A stretch of 19,787 bases of DNA from CAYLNM01 sp964385045 (GTDB lineage Bacteria > Planctomycetota > Phycisphaerae > Phycisphaerales > SM1A02): contig CAYLNM010000079.1 in NCBI GenBank assembly GCA_964385045.1, positions 1 through 19,787 on the forward strand, written 5' to 3'. Below the pieces are notes generated by a model. It was not told the origin of the DNA, made no database searches, and was given only the letters and a program-made list of their open reading frames with translations. Numbering within the stretch: the first letter of the stretch is position 1; each line of letters opens with the position of its first letter. The translations under genes and the position numbers were made by a program. Below are positions 1 to 7,300 of this stretch, piece by piece.

Positions 1-2
1 GC

Positions 3-1559
3 TCAGCGGCGGGGCGCCTCGCGGCCGGCGGCCACGGACGAGCCGGCGGGATGACGGGTGCCGGTCTCCGCCTCTGCCCGCGCCCCGTCGTCGGGATGCG
101 GGCCGTCGTCGTCCCGCGCGCCGGACGCGGCGGCCTCGTCGCCCGCCCCGCCCCCGTGCCCACCGAAGCCCGCGTCCGACTCCGACGCCAGGTCCGGGGC
201 CTCCGGGTCGATCTCGCGCCGCGCCCTCGCCCCGTACTCGATCCGCAGTCGCTCGATCACGGTGCTGGTCGCCTCGAGCACGGTGATGCGGGCGGTCTCG
301 AGCGAGAGTCCCTCGCCGACGTCGGGAACGCGACCGAGCCGTGCGAGCACGAAGCCGGCCACGGTGTCGTACTCCGCGTCCTCGGGCAGGTCGAGGGCGA
401 GCGCCTCGTTGAGGTCGTCGATGTGATAGCGGCCGTCGACCTCGACCAGGCCGTCCTCGAGCTCGTCGAGCGTCGGCAGGTCCTCGTGGTCGGTGTCGTG
501 CTCGTCCTGGATCTCGCCCACGATCTCCTCGAGCACGTCCTCGATCGTGACCACGCCCGCGGTGCCGCCGTACTCGTCCACCACGATCGCCATGTGCACC
601 TCGGACCGCTGGAAGTCCTGCAGCAGCTCGTTGACCGGCTTCGTCTCGGGCACGAACTTCGGCTCGCGGAGCAGCGGGCGGAGGCGAAAGTCCGACGCGT
701 CGGCCCCGAGGTAGGGCACGAGGTCCTTCACGTAGAGGATGCCGAGGATGTGATCGAGGTTGTCCTCGAAGACGGGCATCCGCGAGTGGCCGTGCTCGTC
801 GATGAGCGCGCGGATCTCGGACAGCTCGTCGGTGTACTCGATCCCGTCGATGTCGGTGCGGGGCGTCATGACCTCGCCGACGTCGGTCTGGTTGAACCAG
901 ACGATGTTCTCGAGCATCGACGCCGCCTGCGGGTCCAGGCCGCCGCCCCGCTGCTGCTCCTCGATCGAGCGGAGCAGCTCCGCCTCCGACTCGTCCCGGT
1001 CGCGGGCCTCGGCGCCGGCGAGGCGGCGGACCGACTCGTTGGTCACGCGGACGATCGGCCCCATGGGAGCGGCCAGCACCGCGAGCACGCGGATCGTCCG
1101 CAGTCCGCTCGCGACCAGCCCCTCGCCGGCCGCGCGGGCGAGGGCCGAGGCGATGACGACGGTCGAGAACCACACCGCCACCGCGGAGACGACCACCGCG
1201 AGCAGCAGCTCCGGCACGGTCAGGGCGTAGCCCTCCGGCGCCGCGGTCTCGGGAGCCGCCGGCGGGGCGGCGGCTCCCGGGTCCGCGACCTCGACCGGGA
1301 GCGGGACCGCCGTCGGCGTGGTGACGGCGAGCACCACCGCGGCGACGATGCCGATCCGCAGCAGCGTGCGGACGAGCGACAGTCCTACGTGGGCCGCCTC
1401 GACGTGCTCGACGAACCAGTGCGCAAGGTCCGAGCGCGGCCCGCCCGCGAGCCGACTCACGAGCGACGAGCGGCTCACGGACTTCACCGCATGGGCGAGC
1501 GCCGCGATCCACGTCGCGGGGACCAGCAGGACCGCGGCCACCAGCCACGAGACACTCAT
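3..1559 (-). CDS. CNNM/CorC-family membrane protein with CBS pair (YbeX/HlyC-like)
   Basis: A 518-residue protein of the family that includes CorC/YbeX and eukaryotic CNNM, linked to Mg2+ (or Co2+) handling at the inner membrane. Seen: hydrophobic segments at about residues 4-24, 60-82 and 113-143 and a shorter one at 153-171, forming a CNNM-like membrane part. A CBS pair follows at about 227-284 (starts VGEVMTPRTD, then HSRMPVFE) and 295-350 (MAIVVDEYGGTAGVVTIEDV), then a CorC_HlyC domain at about 361-440. The last 70 residues are acidic and low in complexity. The loop at 83-112 is rich in Ala and Pro. I chose the ATG at 1559 because the hydrophobic segment starts there and it overlaps the ybeY stop as ATGA, which implies translational coupling. 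A longer frame upstream reads as Arg-rich shadow sequence. The same ybeY-ybeX order occurs in E. coli. Ion specificity cannot be told from sequence. Confidence 0.88.
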   Translation of the reverse strand: MSVSWLVAAVLLVPATWIAALAHAVKSVSRSSLVSRLAGGPRSDLAHWFVEHVEAAHVGLSLVRTLLRIGIVAAVVLAVTTPTAVPLPVEVADPGAAAPPAAPETAAPEGYALTVPELLLAVVVSAVAVWFSTVVIASALARAAGEGLVASGLRTIRVLAVLAAPMGPIVRVTNESVRRLAGAEARDRDESEAELLRSIEEQQRGGGLDPQAASMLENIVWFNQTDVGEVMTPRTDIDGIEYTDELSEIRALIDEHGHSRMPVFEDNLDHILGILYVKDLVPYLGADASDFRLRPLLREPKFVPETKPVNELLQDFQRSEVHMAIVVDEYGGTAGVVTIEDVLEEIVGEIQDEHDTDHEDLPTLDELEDGLVEVDGRYHIDDLNEALALDLPEDAEYDTVAGFVLARLGRVPDVGEGLSLETARITVLEATSTVIERLRIEYGARARREIDPEAPDLASESDAGFGGHGGGAGDEAAASGARDDDGPHPDDGARAEAETGTRHPAGSSVAAGREAPRR

Positions 1560-2281
1560 CGATCGACTCCGACGGACCCGGCCCCGTTCCGCTCCGCGGC
1601 CGCGGCGGCCGGCGGGTCCTCGCGGTCCGGGGTCGCGAACCGCGCCGCCGCGCCGATGGCGGCGAGGACACGGTCCTCCTCGGCGTGCATCGCCGCGAAG
1701 CCCGTCGGGTCGCGGTCGTCGTGGCCGAGGCAGTGCAGCAGCCCATGCAGGGCGTAGAGAAGCAGCTCGTCGTCGACGGCGTGCCCGCGCCGCGCGGCCT
1801 GCCGGGCCGCCTCGTCGACGCAGCACGCGACGTCGGCGTCGACCGGCTCGTGCGGCTCGGCCGCCGCGAACGTCAGGACGTCGGTCGTCGCGTCGATGCC
1901 GCAGTGACGTTCATGGAGGCTGCGCATGGCCGCGTCGTCCACCAGCCGCACCGACAGCCGGGCGATCTCGGCCTCCAGCACGGTGGCGGCGGCCGCGAGC
2001 CGGGCCGCGATGCGGTCGATGGCGGCCTCGCCCCCGGGGACCGCGGCCCCCGGGTCGGCGCACACGTCGATCGCGGCGGCGACGGCGACGTCCTCGGCCA
2101 TCGCGAGGGGCGCGGCGCAGTCGGCCCCGACACCGCCTCGGAGGCGGACGTCTTCGGAGGACGCGGACGCACGGACGTCGTGGCGGCTCGTCGCCGCGGC
2201 GGACGGGGGAGGTTCGTCGCCCTCGGCGACGCCCTCGTCGTCGCGGGGTGGCTCGGCGCAGCGGTCGCCGTCGTGGAGCAT
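1556..2281 (-). CDS. ybeY: Endoribonuclease YbeY (rRNA maturation factor), variant metal site
   Basis: A 241-residue YbeY-family protein, a single-strand metallo-endoribonuclease acting in 16S rRNA 3' end maturation and ribosome quality control. Seen: the family signature at 179-189 reads HGLLHCLGHDD, preceded by TTDVLTFAA (132-140), a typical YbeY block. The first two metal-binding His (179 and 183) are present, but the usual third His of HGxLHxxGxDH is Asp189. An N-terminal stretch of about 60 residues is poorly conserved-looking. The start at 2281 is chosen because GAGGA lies 7 bases upstream and a TATGCT box lies about 45 bases upstream. An internal ATG at 2101 would give 181 residues, closer to the usual family length, but shows no clear ribosome site. 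An ATG at 2326 is also in frame. The stop overlaps the CNNM/CorC start by 4 bases, so the two genes form an operon. Confidence 0.85.
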   Translation of the reverse strand: MLHDGDRCAEPPRDDEGVAEGDEPPPSAAATSRHDVRASASSEDVRLRGGVGADCAAPLAMAEDVAVAAAIDVCADPGAAVPGGEAAIDRIAARLAAAATVLEAEIARLSVRLVDDAAMRSLHERHCGIDATTDVLTFAAAEPHEPVDADVACCVDEAARQAARRGHAVDDELLLYALHGLLHCLGHDDRDPTGFAAMHAEEDRVLAAIGAAARFATPDREDPPAAAAAERNGAGSVGVDR

Positions 2282-2326
2282 GGCGGGATCCTCGCGACCC
2301 GGCGGGCACCGCCCGGGCGCGGCCAT

Positions 2327-2332
2327 AGCATA
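2327..2332 (-). promoter_or_regulatory. Putative -10 box TATGCT for ybeY operon
   Basis: TATGCT on the minus strand, about 45 bases before the chosen ybeY ATG, is one of very few A/T-rich hexamers in this region. A ribosome site (GAGGA) lies between it and the start. No convincing -35 hexamer is seen. The ATG at 2326 directly abuts this box, which argues against that start being used. Confidence 0.4.
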
Positions 2333-2477
2333 GCCGCGCACCCCCCCTGTCCCGGCGTGCCGAGCCCCGATCCGCGCCGGCCCGCGGCCGCACATCCGGC
2401 ACCGGCCGCACGCCCCGCCCCGCGAGGGCCCGGGCGCGTCCGTCGGCCCGGCTCGGTGCCGGAGCGACCCGCGATTT

Positions 2478-2496
2478 CCGGACCCGGGCGGTCCGG
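2478..2496. repeat. Inverted repeat in the ybeY/unknown-gene divergent region
   Basis: A perfect 7-bp stem, CCGGACC paired with GGTCCGG around a 5-base loop, in the 299-base region between ybeY (minus) and the gene at 2581 (plus). No T-run follows. It could be an operator or chance in GC-rich DNA. Apart from the ybeY -10 box and a C7 run at 2341-2347, nothing else stands out in this stretch. Confidence 0.25.
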
Positions 2497-2580
2497 GCAC
2501 CCGACGGGACCCGGACGGAACGCCGCGACGCCGGCCTCGCCTCGGTCCCCTTCGTTTCCCGCCCCGGCAGCTGCCCCGCG

Positions 2581-3213
2581 ATGACCCGCTCCCGCGACTC
2601 CCGGCCCCACGACCGTCCCCCCGCCGATGCGACCCCGTCGCCGCTGCGGCTTCCCGGCCCGCACGCTCGTCCCCCGGTCGGACTGCCGGTGCTGAACGAG
2701 CCACCCGCGTCGGGGCCCGGGGCAGGCCCGCCGCCGGAACCGCCGCCACCCCCCGCCCCGCCGTTCCCCGAGGCCGAGCTCCGGTCCGCCATCGATGCGG
2801 CGATCCGGCTCTGGGAGCCCCTCGCGGCCCGGGCCTGGGCCGAGACCGCCCGCCGCGGCCGCGGCCTGCTCGCCCTCCGGTGGCACGAGCTCCGCGAGGC
2901 GGCCGAGGCCGCGGGCCGGGGCGAGGACGTGGACCCGCCCGCGACCTGGATTCCGGTGTCGATCGTGTCCCGCGGCGACGACTTCCGCGGCCTGCTGCTC
3001 CAGTACGACCCCCACCGACAGGTGATGCTGCTGGTGGGGCACGAGGACGGCGGCGAGGCCGTCTTCGGACTCGAGTGCGAGGGCGACGCGCGGCCGACCC
3101 CAGAGGCGTGCTTCGAGCGGCGCCGGGCGCAGACCCCCGCCCGCCGGGCCGACGAGCCGGGCGACGCCGACGGCCCCGTGCCGCCCCCCGCCGGCCCGCC
3201 GAGCAGTCCGTAG
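2581..3213 (+). CDS. Hypothetical protein, Pro-rich N-terminus
   Basis: A 210-residue protein that I do not recognise. The first ~62 residues are rich in Pro, Arg and Ala and end in a Pro-rich run (PPPEPPPPPAPPFPE). Residues ~65-175 look like a folded domain with normal composition: an Ala/Arg/Leu-rich helical part, then strands such as TWIPVSIV, GLLLQYD and QVMLLVGHEDGGEAVFGLE. The last 35 residues are again Pro/Arg-rich. No signal peptide or membrane segment is visible. No ribosome site or -10 box precedes the ATG at 2581, so the true start may lie further in, for instance a GTG near 2689. The stop TAG at 3211 lies 12 bases before hslV, and its bases form part of the putative hslV promoter. 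Continuous frame and same orientation suggest it is real. Confidence 0.6.
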   Translation: MTRSRDSRPHDRPPADATPSPLRLPGPHARPPVGLPVLNEPPASGPGAGPPPEPPPPPAPPFPEAELRSAIDAAIRLWEPLAARAWAETARRGRGLLALRWHELREAAEAAGRGEDVDPPATWIPVSIVSRGDDFRGLLLQYDPHRQVMLLVGHEDGGEAVFGLECEGDARPTPEACFERRRAQTPARRADEPGDADGPVPPPAGPPSSP

Positions 3214-3216
3214 ACT
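3211..3216 (+). promoter_or_regulatory. Putative -10 box TAGACT for hslV, near-leaderless
   Basis: TAGACT begins on the stop codon of the upstream gene and ends 9 bases before the hslV ATG. If it is a -10 element, transcription would start at or within a few bases of the ATG. No ribosome site is present, and the spacing matches similar boxes before the genes starting at 4172 (minus) and 17144 (plus). Confidence 0.45.
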
Positions 3217-3225
3217 CGCGGGCCC

Positions 3226-3777
3226 ATGGACACCTACCACGCCACCACCATCTGCGCCGTCCGCCGCGACGACCGCGTCGCCCTCGCGGGCGACGGGCAG
3301 GTCAGCCTCGGGCAGACCATCGCCAAGGCCGATGCGGTGAAGGTCCGCCGTCTCGACGACGTCGGACTCGACCGGGCCGGCGTGCTCGTGGGCTTCGCGG
3401 GCGGCGCGGCCGACGCGTTCGCGCTGCTGGAGCGCTTCCAAGGCGCCCTCGAGCGGACGCCGACCAACCTGATCCGGGCCGCGACCGAGCTCGCCCGCGA
3501 GTGGCGGACCGATCGCGCGCTGCGCCGCCTCGAGTCGATGCTCGTCGTCGCCGACCGCTCCTCGACGCTCCTGCTGTCGGGACAGGGCGACGTGATCGAG
3601 CCCTCCGACGGCGCGTGCGCGATCGGCTCCGGCGGGCCCTTCGCGCTCGCCGCGGCCCGCGCGCTGCTCGCCCACACCGAGATGCCGGCCGGCGACGTGG
3701 CGGCCGCCGCCCTCCGCACCGCGGGCGAGATCTGCGTCTACACCAACACCAGCGTGACGGTGCTCGAGCTCGGCTGA
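3226..3777 (+). CDS. hslV: ATP-dependent protease proteolytic subunit HslV (ClpQ)
   Basis: A 183-residue HslV, the proteasome-like N-terminal-nucleophile peptidase that forms a double hexamer and degrades proteins unfolded by the HslU ATPase in the cytoplasm. Seen: TTICAVRR at 7-14 (the family's TTIxxVR), GDGQVSLG at 22-29, KADAVKVRRL at 34-43, VGFAGGAADA at 55-64, and GSGGPFALAAARAL at 134-147. By homology Thr7 should be the catalytic residue, exposed after removal of a 6-residue leader (MDTYHA). Length is normal for the family. The start follows a TAGACT box by 9 bases with no ribosome site. No hslU gene adjoins it: the upstream neighbour is an unknown gene and the downstream gene is convergent. 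Confidence 0.95.
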   Translation: MDTYHATTICAVRRDDRVALAGDGQVSLGQTIAKADAVKVRRLDDVGLDRAGVLVGFAGGAADAFALLERFQGALERTPTNLIRAATELAREWRTDRALRRLESMLVVADRSSTLLLSGQGDVIEPSDGACAIGSGGPFALAAARALLAHTEMPAGDVAAAALRTAGEICVYTNTSVTVLELG

Positions 3778-3854
3778 GCCGCCGATGGCGCGCGCCGTCC
3801 GCCTCGCCCGCCCCCCCCGGCGGAACATCCGGTGTCGCCGCCGCCGCGCCCCGA

Positions 3855-4172
3855 TCAGGCCACCGCCTCCCCCGCACGATCGAGCAGCTCCACCAGCCGG
3901 CAGGCCGCCTCGTAGGGACGCGCCGCCCAGGCCGACGCCGCCCGCGTGCCGCCTTCCGCATCGCCCAGCACCGCCCGCGCCCGCCATCCCCGCGGGCCGC
4001 AGGTGGCGCCGGGCCGGCGCGCACCGCGCTCCCCGGTCTCCTCATCCCCGTCTCCCTCCCGCGGTCCCCCGCGGTGCGCCGTCTCGCGGCGCAAGGTCAC
4101 CGTGAGTCCGTACTCGGCGTGGATCGCTCCCAGCACGACCATCGCCAGCCGCAGTTCATCATCCTCGCGCAT
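3855..4172 (-). CDS. Small hypothetical protein
   Basis: A 105-residue protein not assigned to any family. Its ends look structured: DELRLAMVVLGAIHAEYGL (residues 5-23, amphipathic helix-like) followed by TVTLRRETAHR, and AWAARPYEAACRLVELLDRAGE near the C-terminus. The middle (about 35-65) is Gly/Arg/Glu-rich and may be a linker. There is no signal or membrane segment. The start is supported by TAGATT placed 6 bases before the ATG, a leaderless-type arrangement; GGGGGC in between could also act as a weak ribosome site. It is convergent with hslV (77 bases between stops) and follows glgA by 200 bases on the same strand. Function unknown. Confidence 0.6.
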   Translation of the reverse strand: MREDDELRLAMVVLGAIHAEYGLTVTLRRETAHRGGPREGDGDEETGERGARRPGATCGPRGWRARAVLGDAEGGTRAASAWAARPYEAACRLVELLDRAGEAVA

Positions 4173-4178
4173 GCCCCC

Positions 4179-4184
4179 AATCTA
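4179..4184 (-). promoter_or_regulatory. Putative -10 box TAGATT, leaderless start
   Basis: TAGATT on the minus strand ends 6 bases before the ATG at 4172. That is the spacing expected if transcription begins at the start codon. No clear -35 is seen. Confidence 0.45.
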
Positions 4185-4228
4185 CGCGGTCCGCCCAGTG
4201 TTCCCCGAAGTACTCCACGAAACCTCCA

Positions 4229-4248
4229 CCGCGGCGGTTTCGCCGCGG
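4229..4248. terminator. Perfect 8-bp hairpin downstream of glgA
   Basis: CCGCGGCG and CGCCGCGG form a perfect 8-bp stem around a 4-base loop (GTTT, or AAAC on the minus strand). It lies about 125 bases after the glgA stop and upstream of the small gene starting at 4172. There is no T-run, so an intrinsic terminator is only a possibility. The rest of 4173-4372 shows nothing recognisable beyond the -10 box. Confidence 0.35.
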
Positions 4249-4372
4249 CGAGCGGTTGCGCGCTGCCGAAAGGCATCCCGACGATCGATCGCCGTCCCGT
4301 CCACACCGATCGCGCGGCCGATGCGCGTCCACCCCGTCCGCCGCGTCCACCCCGCCCGCCGACGCGGTCGCC

Positions 4373-5833
4373 TCAGCGATGCTCCTGCATCATCCGGTCG
4401 TACAGCAGCAGGTACCGGCGACCCTGGCGGTGCCAGGACCAGTCCTGCTCCATGCAGCGCCGCACCAGCGCCGCCCACGCCTCGCGGCGCTCCCACGCCG
4501 CGAACGCCTCGCCCGCGGCCCACGCCAGGCCGGCGGCGTCGGCGTGCTCGAAGACGAAGCCGGTGCCGACGTCCGAGCCGGGCACGTGGTGGGTGACGGT
4601 GTCGGCCAGCCCGCCGGTGCGGTGCACGATCGGCGGCGTGCCGTACCGCTGGGAGTACATCTGGTTCAGCCCGCACGGCTCGAACCGCGACGGCATCAGG
4701 AACAGGTCGCCGCCGGCCTCGATGCGGTGGGACAGCCCCTCGTCGTAGCCGCAGCGGAACCGCACGCGCCCGGGATAGTGCTCCTGCAGGGCGGCCAGGC
4801 CGTCCTCGAGGCCGCGGTCGCCGGCTCCGAGCACCACCAGCCGCGTGTCGCGGTCGGCGAGCAGCGCCTCCGACGCCTCGAGCACGAGGTCCACGCCCTT
4901 CTGCCAGGTCAGCCGCGCGACCATGCCCAGCACCGGACCCTCGGGATCCGGATCGAGCCCGAGCTCCTCCAGCAGTCCGCGGCGGCAGGCCGCCTTGCCC
5001 CCGGGGTCCGCCGCCGAGTAGGACGCGGGGATCGCGGGGTCGATCTCGGGACTCCACGTCGCGAGGTCCACGCCGTTGACGATGCCGACCACGCGGTGGC
5101 CCCGGACCCGCAGCAGCTCGTCGAGACCCATGCCTCCGGCCGGCGTGCGGATCTCGTGGGCGTAGCTCTCGCTGACCGTCGACACCCAGTCGGCGTTCAG
5201 GATCCCGGTCTCGAGGAAGCTCATCCGGCCCTCGTCGAGATGCCGCCGGTGCAGCCGGGCCCACGCGGGCTCCAGGCCGAGCGCGGGCAGCACCGCCCGC
5301 GGGAAGTCGCCCTGGTAGGCGAGGTTGTGGATCGTCAGCAGCGAGCGCGTGTGGGCGAAGAGCCCGTCCCAGCCGTACGTGGCCTTCAGGTACAGCGGCA
5401 GCAGCGCCGTGTGCCAGTCGTGGACGTGCACGACGTCGGGGCCGAAGCCCTGCCGCTGGCAGCTCTCGAGCACCGCCCGGCAGAAGAAGCCCCACCGCAC
5501 GTGCTCGTCCGCGTCCCACGTGTACGGATGCCCGCGGTGGAACAGCTCGGGACAGTCCACGAGGTGGATCACGTGGTGGCAGCCCGGCACCCGCATCGCC
5601 TGCAGGCTGAAGCGAAGCTCCCGGTCGCCCATGCGGACGGGCACGTCCTGCACGAGCGGGTCGGGATGGCGCGACTCGCCGTGATCGTCCAGCGTGTCGT
5701 AGGCGGGCAGGAAGATCCGCAGGTCCGCCTCGACGGTGGCGAGGAAGCGGGTCAGGCCCGCGGCCACGTCGGCGAGGCCGCCGGTCTTGACGAGCGGGGC
5801 GAACTCCGCGGCGGCGAAGACGATCTTCAGCAT
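4373..5833 (-). CDS. glgA: Glycogen synthase (ADP-glucose type), GT5
   Basis: A 486-residue bacterial/plant-type glycogen (starch) synthase of glycosyltransferase family 5, which adds glucose from ADP-glucose to growing alpha-1,4-glucan in the cytoplasm. Seen: the ADP-glucose-binding KTGGLADV motif at 16-23 in the N-terminal Rossmann domain, DVVHVHDWHTALLPLYLK and LLTIHNLAYQGDF in the middle, VNGVDLATWSPEID at the domain junction, GMVARLTWQKGVDL opening the C-terminal domain, and the catalytic-site stretch FLMPSRFEPCGLNQMYSQRYGT followed by TGGLADTV. Length is typical. The ATG at 5833 lies 5 bases after the glgC stop, so glgC and glgA are one transcription unit. No ribosome site stronger than a G-rich stretch at the glgC end is seen. 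Confidence 0.96.
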   Translation of the reverse strand: MLKIVFAAAEFAPLVKTGGLADVAAGLTRFLATVEADLRIFLPAYDTLDDHGESRHPDPLVQDVPVRMGDRELRFSLQAMRVPGCHHVIHLVDCPELFHRGHPYTWDADEHVRWGFFCRAVLESCQRQGFGPDVVHVHDWHTALLPLYLKATYGWDGLFAHTRSLLTIHNLAYQGDFPRAVLPALGLEPAWARLHRRHLDEGRMSFLETGILNADWVSTVSESYAHEIRTPAGGMGLDELLRVRGHRVVGIVNGVDLATWSPEIDPAIPASYSAADPGGKAACRRGLLEELGLDPDPEGPVLGMVARLTWQKGVDLVLEASEALLADRDTRLVVLGAGDRGLEDGLAALQEHYPGRVRFRCGYDEGLSHRIEAGGDLFLMPSRFEPCGLNQMYSQRYGTPPIVHRTGGLADTVTHHVPGSDVGTGFVFEHADAAGLAWAAGEAFAAWERREAWAALVRRCMEQDWSWHRQGRRYLLLYDRMMQEHR

Positions 5834-5838
5834 GCGAC

Positions 5839-7104
5839 TCAGACCACCGTGCCGTCGGGGACGACCTGGCCCCGCGGCACCACGATGATGCCGTCGCGGA
5901 TCACGTGGGTCTCGGCGTCGAGGTGCTGGATGCCCGACTCGTTGGTGAGCCGACAGCCCTCGCCGATGCGGGCGTCGAGGTCGATGATGGCGTCGCGGAC
6001 GACCGACCCGCGGCCGATCCCGAGCGGGATCCGGGCGGAGTCGCTGGTCTCCCGCTCGAAGATCGTCGCCCCCATCATCACGGTGCGCTCGAGCACCACG
6101 CCCTCGGCGAGCACCGCCCGGACGCCGACGATCGAGTCGCTCACCCGGCTGCCCGAGAGGATCGACCCGTCGCTGAGGATCGAGCGCTCGACCGTGCAGC
6201 CGTTGATCTTGCAGCCGGGCAGGAAGCGCGGCCGCGTGAAGACGGGATGCAGCGGGTCGTAGAGATCGAGCTCGGGCACCGGAGCGGTGAGCTCGAGGTT
6301 CGCCTCGTGGAACGACCGGATCGTCCCGATGTCGCGCCAGTAGCCGTTCTCGACGAAGGCCTGCACCCGGCCCGACTCGATCGCGGCGGGGATGATCTCG
6401 CGGCCGAAGTCCACGTGCTCCGAGTGCGAGAGCACGTCCTCGAGGAAGCCGGTGCGGAAGGTGTAGATGCCCATGCTCGCGAGCACCATGCCCGGCTCGG
6501 CGTCGAGGCCCAGTCGGTCGATGGTGGACGCGTCGAGGGCGAGCCCGTCCACGACCGCGGGGTCCCTGGGCTTCTCGACGAACTCCGTGATGCGGCCCGC
6601 CTCGTCGATCCGCATGATGCCGAGCGCCCCGGCCTCGGAACGCGGCACCGGCTTCACCGCCACCGTCAGGTCCGCCTCGGCCTCGCGGTGCGTGGAGACG
6701 AAGCCGCCCATGTCCATGAGGTACAGCTGGTCCCCGGAGAGGATCAGGATGTCGCGGGGGTGGTACTCGACGAGCCGCGGCATGTTCTGCCGGATCGCGT
6801 CCGCGGTGCCCTGGTACCACCGCTCCTCGTGGATCCGCTGCTCGGCCGCGAGGATGTTGACGAAGCCGCGGGAGAACGCGTCGAAGCGGTAGGTCTGGCT
6901 GATGTGCCGGTGCAGGCTCGCGGAGAGGTACTGCGTCAGCACGTAGATCCGCTCGATGCCGGCGTGCAGCGAGTTGCTGATCGGGATGTCGATCAGGCGG
7001 AACTTGCCCCCGACCGGGACCGCGGGCTTGGCCCGCCGCATGGTCAGCGGCCACAGACGGGTGCCGCGGCCACCACCCAGGATCGCACTCACGACATCGT
7101 GCAC
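5839..7104 (-). CDS. glgC: Glucose-1-phosphate adenylyltransferase (ADP-glucose pyrophosphorylase)
   Basis: A 421-residue GlgC, which makes ADP-glucose from ATP and glucose-1-phosphate, the regulated first step of glycogen synthesis. Seen: the nucleotide-binding loop ILGGGRGTRLWPLT at 8-21, AKPAVPVGGKFRLIDIPISN at 25-44, the product-site region LSGDQLYLMDM, EFVEKP, and YWRDIGTIRSFHEANL, followed by a left-handed beta-helix C-terminal region. The end (IRDGIIVVPRGQVVPDGTVV) and YWRDIGTI resemble the cyanobacterial/plant branch. I choose the GTG at 7104 (protein begins MHDVVSAILGGG) because GGAG sits 6 bases upstream; the later GTG at 7092 would leave that site 18 bases away. A TATACT box lies 23 bases before the start. 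The gene is followed by glgA. Confidence 0.95.
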   Translation of the reverse strand: MHDVVSAILGGGRGTRLWPLTMRRAKPAVPVGGKFRLIDIPISNSLHAGIERIYVLTQYLSASLHRHISQTYRFDAFSRGFVNILAAEQRIHEERWYQGTADAIRQNMPRLVEYHPRDILILSGDQLYLMDMGGFVSTHREAEADLTVAVKPVPRSEAGALGIMRIDEAGRITEFVEKPRDPAVVDGLALDASTIDRLGLDAEPGMVLASMGIYTFRTGFLEDVLSHSEHVDFGREIIPAAIESGRVQAFVENGYWRDIGTIRSFHEANLELTAPVPELDLYDPLHPVFTRPRFLPGCKINGCTVERSILSDGSILSGSRVSDSIVGVRAVLAEGVVLERTVMMGATIFERETSDSARIPLGIGRGSVVRDAIIDLDARIGEGCRLTNESGIQHLDAETHVIRDGIIVVPRGQVVPDGTVV

Positions 7105-7127
7105 GGACGTCTCCAGGAACCGCGCGG

Positions 7128-7133
7128 AGTATA
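7128..7133 (-). promoter_or_regulatory. Putative -10 box TATACT for glgCA
   Basis: TATACT on the minus strand lies 23 bases before the GTG of glgC, with GGAG at 7111-7114 between them. This would give a leader of roughly 15 bases. No clear -35 is visible. Confidence 0.5.
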
Positions 7134-7294
7134 TCGGTGACGGCGCCGCTCGAACGTGCGGAGCCATCGGTCCTTCACCCCGCCTGAACCCCGCGCACGC
7201 ACGATCGACACCGCCGCCGCGCGAACCGCGTCCGGCCCGCCGAGCCGGGGCGAATCGCGCGTCCCCCGGGGCTCCACCGCCCCCGGGCCACTGG

Positions 7295-7300
7295 TAGACT
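7295..7300 (+). promoter_or_regulatory. Possible -10 box TAGACT, 240 bases upstream of acyltransferase
   Basis: It has the same hexamer as the box before hslV and is the only clear A/T-rich hexamer on the plus strand upstream of the gene at 7541. If used, it implies a leader of about 230 bases or an undetected small gene in between. Confidence 0.25.

Noticed and set aside
51..1757. 568-codon plus-strand frame opposite the CNNM/CorC gene
   Set aside because: Antisense shadow. The minus-strand product has clear CBS and CorC_HlyC domains and membrane segments.
7090..7092. Second GTG as glgC start (protein beginning MSAILGGG)
   Set aside because: GGAG would be 18 bases away; the GTG at 7104 has it at 6 bases and gives the usual short lead before the nucleotide-binding loop.
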